From the NCBI GenBank assembly GCA_030598525.1, contig JAUVPT010000059.1:1-8345 (forward strand): DNA of 8,345 nt. The letters run 5' to 3'. The translations under genes and the position numbers were made by a program. This DNA comes from Gemmatimonadota bacterium. GTDB taxonomy: Bacteria; Gemmatimonadota; Gemmatimonadetes; Palauibacterales; Palauibacteraceae. How positions within the stretch are numbered: position 1 is the stretch's first letter; the number at the start of each line of letters is the position of its first letter. This document shows, piece after piece, positions 1 through 3,599 of the stretch. The notes below the pieces were generated by a model, which was not told where the DNA came from, made no database searches, and saw only the letters and a program-made list of their open reading frames with translations.

Positions 1-119
1 ACGTGAACATGGACGTGGAACTGATTGCTCCGATCGCGATGGACAAGGAGCTGAGGTTCGCGATTCGTGAGGGCGGCCGCACGGTGGGCGCCGGCGTCGT
101 CACCGCGATCACCGAGTAA
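1..119 (+). CDS. tuf: Elongation factor Tu, C-terminal end (5' truncated)
   Basis: The reading frame from base 3 gives 38 residues ending in a TAA stop at 117-119. The segment contains LIAPIAMDKELRFAIREGG and then RTVGAGVVTAI, the C-terminal beta-barrel (domain 3) signature of EF-Tu. EF-Tu is the GTPase that carries aminoacyl-tRNA to the ribosomal A site. The GTPase domain lies upstream of the window and cannot be judged. The neighbour 22 bases downstream is rpmG, followed by secE and nusG, which is the usual arrangement for a tuf copy beside the secE-nusG operon. The identification is very secure; whether this is the only tuf copy in the genome cannot be told from here. Confidence 0.97.
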   Translation, partial: VNMDVELIAPIAMDKELRFAIREGGRTVGAGVVTAITE

Positions 120-141
120 CGGCAGAGCTGAGGTTGGATAG

Positions 142-291
142 ATGAGGGACCAAATCACGCTCGAGTGCACGGAGTGCAAAGAGCGCAACTACTCGACTAC
201 GAAGAACAAGAGGTTGCACCCGCAGCGCGTGGAGTTCAAGAAGTACTGCCCGCGTTGCAATGCGCACCGGACGCACAAAGAAACGCGCTGA
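142..291 (+). CDS. rpmG: 50S ribosomal protein L33, zinc-ribbon (C+) form
   Basis: A 49-residue basic protein of normal L33 length, starting ATG at 142 and ending TGA at 289-291. Two CxxC pairs are visible, C9/C12 and C36/C39. This is the zinc-binding C+ form, as opposed to the cysteine-free C- form that many bacteria use under zinc limitation. The motif RNYSTTKNKR follows the first pair, as is typical of the family. L33 is a small protein of the large ribosomal subunit near the E site. An AGG-rich stretch at about 131-137 lies at a plausible ribosome-binding distance. The gene sits between tuf and secE, its common place. The sequence shows no sign of zinc-dependent control and no second rpmG copy is in view. 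Confidence 0.96.
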   Translation: MRDQITLECTECKERNYSTTKNKRLHPQRVEFKKYCPRCNAHRTHKETR

Positions 292-300
292 CGCGCGCGG

Positions 301-316
301 CGGCGTAGCTACGCCG
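301..316 (+). other. Perfect 16-base palindrome after rpmG
   Basis: CGGCGTAGCTACGCCG is its own reverse complement. As RNA it can form a 6-bp stem with an AGCT loop, starting ten bases after the rpmG stop. No run of T follows, so it does not look like an intrinsic terminator. As DNA it could be a dimeric-protein site, but nothing supports that. Its 3' half (311-316) is also the start of the 5' strand of the long stem at 311-320/380-389, so the two pairings exclude each other. Confidence 0.45.
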
Positions 317-389
317 GTCCCGGCTCCAGGCGCTTCAGCGGAGTGATCTGGAAGCCGACTCCCCGTATCCAAGGGGGAAGGACCGGCGT
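311..389 (+). promoter_or_regulatory. Candidate structured RNA (three-way junction) in the secE leader
   Basis: Stem P1 is ten perfect base pairs between ACGCCGGTCC (311-320) and GGACCGGCGT (380-389). Inside it, arm P2 (321-357) pairs 321-325 with 353-357, 326-330 with 347-351 and 331-335 with 341-345; A352 and A346 are single bulged bases and the loop is about 336-340. Arm P3 pairs TCCCC (360-364) with GGGGA (374-378) around a nine-base loop. P1 and P2 abut with no unpaired base. The element lies in the rpmG-secE spacer, 49 bases before the secE start. It has no T-loop sequence or tRNA proportions, and I recognise no riboswitch class. The pairing is directly visible; a regulatory role is inferred. 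It could instead be a processing or mRNA-stability structure. No good sigma-70 promoter is evident in 292-438; TTGCAA at 401-406 has only a weak -10 partner. Confidence 0.45.
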
Positions 390-438
390 TTCAGTCGTCT
401 TTGCAAACGGCAGGAACAACGAGAGCGATAGTTTCGAT

Positions 439-642
439 ATGGCCGGGATGAGGGACTTACAGCAATTCGTCGAGGACGTGCAGACGGAGATGAAGCGGGT
501 TACGTGGCCCGACCGCGAGCAGTTGCGGAACGCCACGGCCGTGATCCTCGTCTTCTGCGTCATCATCGCGATCATCATCGGCTTGATGGACACCATGTTC
601 TCGTGGTTCGTACGCACGTTCGTAGGGGTGCTCAGTGGCTGA
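439..642 (+). CDS. secE: Preprotein translocase subunit SecE
   Basis: A 67-residue single-span membrane protein of the short bacterial SecE type. An amphipathic N-terminal part holds the family motif MKRVTWPDREQL (about residues 19-30). One hydrophobic helix follows (about 34-50, AVILVFCVIIAIIIG), and a short C-terminal tail. SecE clamps SecY in the SecYEG channel of the inner membrane. I chose ATG 439 because it gives the normal family length. The frame stays open upstream to a GTG at 343, but that start would translate through the folded spacer RNA and add an extension unlike SecE. ATG 448 is also possible. No start has a good Shine-Dalgarno; GAGAG at 421-425 is rather far. The end overlaps nusG by eight bases, so the two are probably translationally coupled. 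Confidence 0.93.
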   Translation: MAGMRDLQQFVEDVQTEMKRVTWPDREQLRNATAVILVFCVIIAIIIGLMDTMFSWFVRTFVGVLSG

Positions 643-1204
643 AGACGTGGTAGAGACCGGCCAGGACGCACGCTGGTACGCGATCCAGACCTACTCCGGG
701 CACGAAAACAAGGTCAAGACGCTGCTGGAGCGGAAGATCGCCGACCTCCCGGGAGAAGCCGAGGAGAAGGTGATCCGGGAGGTCATCGTACCGACCCGCG
801 AGGTTGTCGAGATCAAGGGCGGCAAGAAAATCCGGTCCACGAAGCGCCTGTACCCGGGCTACGTCCTGGTGAACATGGTCCTCAACCAGGAGACCATGTT
901 CCTCGTCAACAGTGTGCAGAGCGTGATCAAGTTCCTCGGGGGCGGCACGAAGCCTCAGCCGCTGCACCCGGACGAGATCAACAAGATTCTCGGCATCGCG
1001 GAGGCGATCGAGGAAGAAGGACCGAAGGAAGAGATCCCGTTCCACCCCGGACAGGTGGTGGAGGTGATGGAGGGACCTGTCAGCGACTTCAGTGGCACGG
1101 TGGAAGAGGTGATCCCGGACAAGGGCAAGGTACGCGTCCAGGTAAGCCTGTTCGGCCGACCGACCAGCGTGGAACTGGACTACACGCAGCTTAAGGGATT
1201 CTGA
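635..1204 (+). CDS. nusG: Transcription termination/antitermination protein NusG
   Basis: A 189-residue protein close to the usual 175-190 of NusG. The NGN domain starts at RWYAIQTYSGHENKVK (about residues 13-28) and includes LYPGYVLVNM (72-81). The C-terminal KOW domain is at about 137-170, with FHPGQVVEVMEGPVSDFSG. The protein ends FGRPTSVELDYTQL plus three residues, a typical NusG tail. NusG binds the RNA polymerase clamp and links it to Rho or to ribosomal protein S10. The start is GTG 635, supported by AGGGGTG at 624-630, which lies inside the secE coding sequence. The gene overlaps secE and is followed 11 bases later by rplK, the standard order. No large insertion of the kind found in some NusG proteins is present. 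Confidence 0.97.
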   Translation: MAEDVVETGQDARWYAIQTYSGHENKVKTLLERKIADLPGEAEEKVIREVIVPTREVVEIKGGKKIRSTKRLYPGYVLVNMVLNQETMFLVNSVQSVIKFLGGGTKPQPLHPDEINKILGIAEAIEEEGPKEEIPFHPGQVVEVMEGPVSDFSGTVEEVIPDKGKVRVQVSLFGRPTSVELDYTQLKGF

Positions 1205-1215
1205 GCAGGTATATC

Positions 1216-1650
1216 ATGGCGGCACCGAAGAAAAAAATCATGGCGCTCGTAAAGCTGCAGATTCCTGCCGGCCAGGCTACGCCCGCACCTCCTGTGGGTC
1301 CGGCGCTCGGCCAGCACGGCGCGAACATCATGGACTTCTGCAAGCAGTTCAACGCCAAGACGTCGAGCCAGCCGGGAATGATCATCCCGGTGGTGATCAC
1401 GATCTATATGGACAGGAGCTTCAAGTTCATCACGAAGACTCCTCCGGCGGCGATACTCCTGAAGAAGGAGCTCGGCCTGGAATCCGGTTCGGCCGAGCCC
1501 AACCGGGAGAAGGTGGCCGTGGTCACGCACGAGCAGCTCGTGAAGATCGCCCGGATCAAGATGGAAGACCTGAACGCGAACGACGAGGAAGCGGGAGCCC
1601 GGATGATCGCCGGAACGGCCCGTTCCATGGGAATCGAGGTGGCGGACTGA
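1216..1650 (+). CDS. rplK: 50S ribosomal protein L11
   Basis: A 144-residue protein, two longer than E. coli L11. The N-terminal domain holds LVKLQIPAGQATPAPPVGPA, the proline-containing segment that in this family lies near the binding site of thiostrepton-type antibiotics, then LGQHGANIMDFCKQFNAKT. The rRNA-binding C-terminal domain begins at about residue 75 with KTPPAAILLKK and ends with GTARSMGIEV. L11 binds the GTPase-associated region of 23S rRNA and is needed for RelA-type sensing of uncharged tRNA. The N-terminus, MAAPKKKIM, is slightly longer and more basic than in E. coli. The Shine-Dalgarno is weak (GAGCAGG, 1203-1209). The stop overlaps the rplA start by one base. In E. coli L1 represses this operon at a site near the rplK start; I could not pick out a convincing counterpart here. 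Confidence 0.97.
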   Translation: MAAPKKKIMALVKLQIPAGQATPAPPVGPALGQHGANIMDFCKQFNAKTSSQPGMIIPVVITIYMDRSFKFITKTPPAAILLKKELGLESGSAEPNREKVAVVTHEQLVKIARIKMEDLNANDEEAGARMIAGTARSMGIEVAD

Positions 1651-2339
1651 TGGCGAAGCGCGGCAAGGGATACCAGGCGGCCACGGCTACAGTCGGCCTC
1701 GAGGAGCTTCGCGAGATGCGCCAGGCTCTCGAGACGGTCAAGGAGACTGCGTACGCCAAGTTCGACGAGACGGTGGACGTCGCCGTTCGGCTGGGGGTCG
1801 ATCCCCGGCACGCCGACCAGATCGTCCGCGGGACGGTGGTCCTGCCGGCGGGGACAGGTCGGGATGTTCGCGTTCTCGTGATCGCCCAGGGCGACAAGGC
1901 GCGGGAGGCCGAAGAAGCCGGCGCTGACTACGTGGGCACTGAATTCGTCGAGAAGATCCAGGGCGGGTGGCTTGACTTCGATGTGGCCATCACGACCCCT
2001 GACATGATGAAGGACGTCGGAAAGCTGGGACGTGTGCTCGGTCCGAGGGGTCTGATGCCGACGCCGAAGGCGGGGACGGTTACCATGGACGTCGCCCGTG
2101 TGGTGAAGGAATCGAAGGCCGGGCGGATCGAGTTCAGGGTGGACAAGACAGGCATCATTCACGCCCCCGTCGGCAAGGTCAGCTTCGACATCGAAGCGCT
2201 CCTGGAGAACGTCGAGTCGCTGATGGAAGCCATCAAGCGCAACAGGCCGTCGGCGGCGAAGGGTACCTACATTCGAAGTGTGACGGTTTCCAGCACGATG
2301 GGTCCCGGGGTCGGCATCGACCCGAACCCATATCGGTAA
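1650..2339 (+). CDS. rplA: 50S ribosomal protein L1
   Basis: A 229-residue protein, close to the E. coli length of 234. The L1 signature is visible at about 124-143: GKLGRVLGPRGLMPTPKAGT. The N-terminal KRGKGY stretch and a C-terminal block with VGKVSFD (174-180) and GTYIRSVTVSSTMGPG also fit. L1 forms the mobile L1 stalk on 23S rRNA beside the E site and helps move deacylated tRNA. In many bacteria it also represses its own operon by binding mRNA. The start ATG at 1650-1652 shares its A with the TGA stop of rplK, a TGATG junction that favours translational coupling and equal output of L11 and L1. Nothing is unusual in the sequence. Confidence 0.97.
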   Translation: MAKRGKGYQAATATVGLEELREMRQALETVKETAYAKFDETVDVAVRLGVDPRHADQIVRGTVVLPAGTGRDVRVLVIAQGDKAREAEEAGADYVGTEFVEKIQGGWLDFDVAITTPDMMKDVGKLGRVLGPRGLMPTPKAGTVTMDVARVVKESKAGRIEFRVDKTGIIHAPVGKVSFDIEALLENVESLMEAIKRNRPSAAKGTYIRSVTVSSTMGPGVGIDPNPYR

Positions 2340-2367
2340 GGATGCGATCCGCGTGCGAACGCGGGTC
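2340..2367 (+). promoter_or_regulatory. GNRA-capped hairpin in the rplA-rplJ spacer (possible L10 leader element)
   Basis: GATCCGCGT (2346-2354) pairs with ACGCGGGTC (2359-2367) in nine consecutive pairs, one of them T-G, around a GCGA tetraloop. An alternative small stem, GGAT (2340-2343) with ATCC (2347-2350), would break it. The hairpin begins six bases after the rplA stop and ends 17 bases before the rplJ start. In E. coli and Firmicutes the L10-L12 complex represses rplJ by binding a leader at this place, which makes that the natural hypothesis. The 45-base spacer is short for the known L10 leader, and I do not see its kink-turn. No T-run follows, so a terminator is unlikely. Confidence 0.4.
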
Positions 2368-2384
2368 CAGGTCGGGATAGCACT

Positions 2385-2912
2385 ATGGCAATGAAACTGG
2401 ATCAGAAGCAGGCGATCTCCGAGGAACTGCAGGGGCAGTTGACCTCTTCGGAAGTCGTCTACCTTACGGACTTTACCGGCCTCACCGTTGAGGCGATCGG
2501 CGCTCTGCGGAGACAGCTTCGCGAGGCCGGCGCCGAGTACCGTGTGGTCAAGAACTCGCTCACGCTTCGGGCCCTTGAGGGTACCGACATTCCCGATCTA
2601 TCGGAGCACCTGCAGGGGCCGACCGCCCTGGTGCTCGGAGGTTCCGACCCCGTGGCGCCGGCGAAGGTGGTGCGGGAGTTCGCGAAGGGGAACGAGGAGC
2701 GCCCGGTCGTGAAGGTCGGCATCGTAGAGCGCCGGGTCGTATCGCCGGAGGAAGTGACGAGGCTGGCGGAACTTCCGCCGATGGACCATCTGCTGGCGAC
2801 GATCGCTGGCGGTTTGACGGCCGGAGTCGGCGGCATCGCGGGAGCGCTGAATTCGCTCATCCGCGACATCGCCAGCATGGTCGAAGAAGTAGGCAAGCAG
2901 GGGGAGCATTAG
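2385..2912 (+). CDS. rplJ: 50S ribosomal protein L10
   Basis: A 175-residue protein, within the usual 165-180. The N-terminal rRNA-binding domain shows VVYLTDFTGLTVEAIGALRR (24-43) and then YRVVKNSLTLRAL (52-64), the family hallmark. The C-terminal part from about residue 131, PPMDHLLATIAGGLTAGVGG, runs into a long helix (ALNSLIRDIASMVEEVG), the platform on which L12 dimers dock. L10 anchors the L12 stalk to 23S rRNA. The number of L12 dimers it carries cannot be settled by eye. The start is ATG 2385; ATG 2391 in the same frame is a weaker choice. The ribosome binding site is poor (GGGAT at about 2374-2378). It lies between rplA and rplL, each separated by a spacer with hairpins. Confidence 0.96.
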   Translation: MAMKLDQKQAISEELQGQLTSSEVVYLTDFTGLTVEAIGALRRQLREAGAEYRVVKNSLTLRALEGTDIPDLSEHLQGPTALVLGGSDPVAPAKVVREFAKGNEERPVVKVGIVERRVVSPEEVTRLAELPPMDHLLATIAGGLTAGVGGIAGALNSLIRDIASMVEEVGKQGEH

Positions 2913-2966
2913 GGACGGGTCCCGGATCCCCACGGGGAGAGCACGGTCCGAAGCCATCGGGACCGG
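2912..2966 (+). promoter_or_regulatory. Competing hairpins in the rplJ-rplL spacer
   Basis: Several pairings share the same bases. CGGTCC (2944-2949) pairs with GGACCG (2960-2965) in a local hairpin that two more pairs can extend. GGTCCCG (2918-2924) pairs with CGGGACC (2958-2964) in a longer-range stem. GGGA (2912-2915) also pairs with TCCC (2920-2923), directly after the rplJ stop. There is no T-run, so this does not look like a terminator. The rest of the spacer, 2967-3008, holds the rplL ribosome binding site (AGGGAG, 2992-2997, 11 bases from the ATG). L12 is needed at several copies per ribosome, so an RNA element that raises rplL output or protects its message is plausible but unproven. 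Confidence 0.35.
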
Positions 2967-3008
2967 CCCCTAACTTGGTGAACACAGTGGCAGGGAGTAC
3001 ACGGAAAC

Positions 3009-3377
3009 ATGAGCAAGGTTGAAGAGCTTCTCGACGCAATCGGCTCGCTCACGGTCCTCGAGGCCGCCGAGTTGAAAGAGATGATGGAGGACAAGTTCGG
3101 TGTCACGGCGGCCGCTCCGGTCGCGGTGGCTGTGGCCGGTGCAGATTCGGGTGCTGCTGAAGAGCAGACCGAGTTCGACGTGATCCTGGTCGGAATCGGC
3201 GACAAGAAGATCCAGGTCATCAAGGCAGTGCGCGAGGTCACCTCGCTCGGTTTGAAGGAGGCCAAGGATCTGGTCGACAACTCTCCGAAGCCGGTGAAGG
3301 AAGGGATCTCCAAAGAGGAGGCCGAGGCCATCAAGGCGAAGCTGGAGGAGCAGGGAGCCACCGTCGAGTTGAAGTAG
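3009..3377 (+). CDS. rplL: 50S ribosomal protein L7/L12
   Basis: A 122-residue acidic protein, the normal length. The N-terminal dimerisation domain covers about residues 1-32 (KVEELLDAIGSLTVLEAAEL). It is followed by an Ala/Val/Gly hinge (about 33-50). The C-terminal domain (53-122) carries DKKIQVIKAVREVTSLGLKE and AKDLVDNSP, the surface that recruits translation GTPases. L12 is the only multi-copy ribosomal protein and binds the L10 helix as dimers. The start ATG follows the AGGGAG-type site. The gene is separated from rpoB by about 220 bases with strong secondary structure, as expected if polymerase genes are expressed below the ribosomal protein genes. Confidence 0.97.
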   Translation: MSKVEELLDAIGSLTVLEAAELKEMMEDKFGVTAAAPVAVAVAGADSGAAEEQTEFDVILVGIGDKKIQVIKAVREVTSLGLKEAKDLVDNSPKPVKEGISKEEAEAIKAKLEEQGATVELK

Positions 3378-3415
3378 TGGTGTAATCGGGGGCCCGTTCT
3401 GCGGGATCCCACCAC
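3377..3415 (+). other. Stem-loop at the rplL stop
   Basis: GTGGTG (3377-3382), which includes the last base of the rplL stop codon, pairs with CACCAC (3410-3415). Inside it CCCG (3393-3396) pairs with CGGG (3402-3405) around TTCTG, and G3389-G3390 can pair with C3408-C3409. No T-run follows. It may protect the 3' end of the upstream message or act with the larger hairpin at 3476-3539. It is not a convincing intrinsic terminator. Confidence 0.4.
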
Positions 3416-3475
3416 GACAACTCGACCAGTGGCTCTAGATGCGTAGCTCTTCAGACAAGAAGGCAGTTTGCGCTC

Positions 3476-3539
3476 GCACGGCGCCCTTTGTGCCCCTGCG
3501 GCCCGTTAACGGGTCCCCGGGGGTCAGGGCGTTCTGTGC
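3476..3539 (+). promoter_or_regulatory. Long hairpin in the rplL-rpoB spacer
   Basis: One extended hairpin of about 23 pairs: GCAC (3476-3479) with GTGC (3536-3539); 3481-3487 with 3526-3532; 3492-3497 with 3519-3524; and 3500-3505 with 3510-3515, closed by a TTAA loop within the palindrome CCCGTTAACGGG (3502-3513). Small internal loops separate the segments. In E. coli the same spacer holds a partial terminator and an RNase III cleavage site that reduce rpoBC relative to rplJL. The position and shape fit such a role here. Because no T-run follows, double-strand processing or Rho-linked attenuation is more likely than intrinsic termination. The structure is seen; the function is inferred. Confidence 0.5.
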
Positions 3540-3559
3540 CTTAATATCGCAGTACCTGA

Positions 3560-3596
3560 ACCGACCCCACGGGTCGGTCCACCACCAGGGGTGACC
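3560..3596 (+). promoter_or_regulatory. Two exclusive hairpins over the rpoB ribosome binding site
   Basis: Fold A pairs ACCGACCC (3560-3567) with GGGTCGGT (3571-3578), eight perfect pairs around CAC. Fold B pairs GGT (3576-3578) with ACC (3594-3596) and CACC (3580-3583) with GGTG (3590-3593), with C3579 bulged. Fold B would bury the AGGGGTGA ribosome binding site (3587-3594) of rpoB; fold A would leave it open. Both use 3576-3578, so they exclude each other. Fold A looks the more stable of the two by eye. Control through this switch is an inference only. Confidence 0.35.
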
Positions 3597-3599
3597 AAG

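Noticed and set aside
311..389. tRNA or tRNA remnant in the rpmG-secE spacer
   Set aside because: The closing stem is ten pairs, there are only two inner arms, and no T-loop consensus or CCA end is present.
401..430. Promoter for secE using TTGCAA at 401-406
   Set aside because: The -10 partner (GCGATA at 425-430, 18-base spacer) is poor; too weak to report as a feature.
343..438. N-terminal extension of SecE from GTG 343
   Set aside because: It would translate through the folded spacer, has no ribosome binding site, and adds about 32 residues unlike SecE; ATG 439 gives the normal length.
3519..3547. Promoter for rpoB using TAATAT at 3542-3547
   Set aside because: The -10-like hexamer is good, but the region 17 bases upstream is G-rich with no -35 resemblance and no TG extension, and it lies beside the long hairpin.
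3476..3560. Intrinsic terminator after rplL
   Set aside because: The hairpin is strong but is followed by CTTAATATCGC, not a run of T, and rpoB must be read through.
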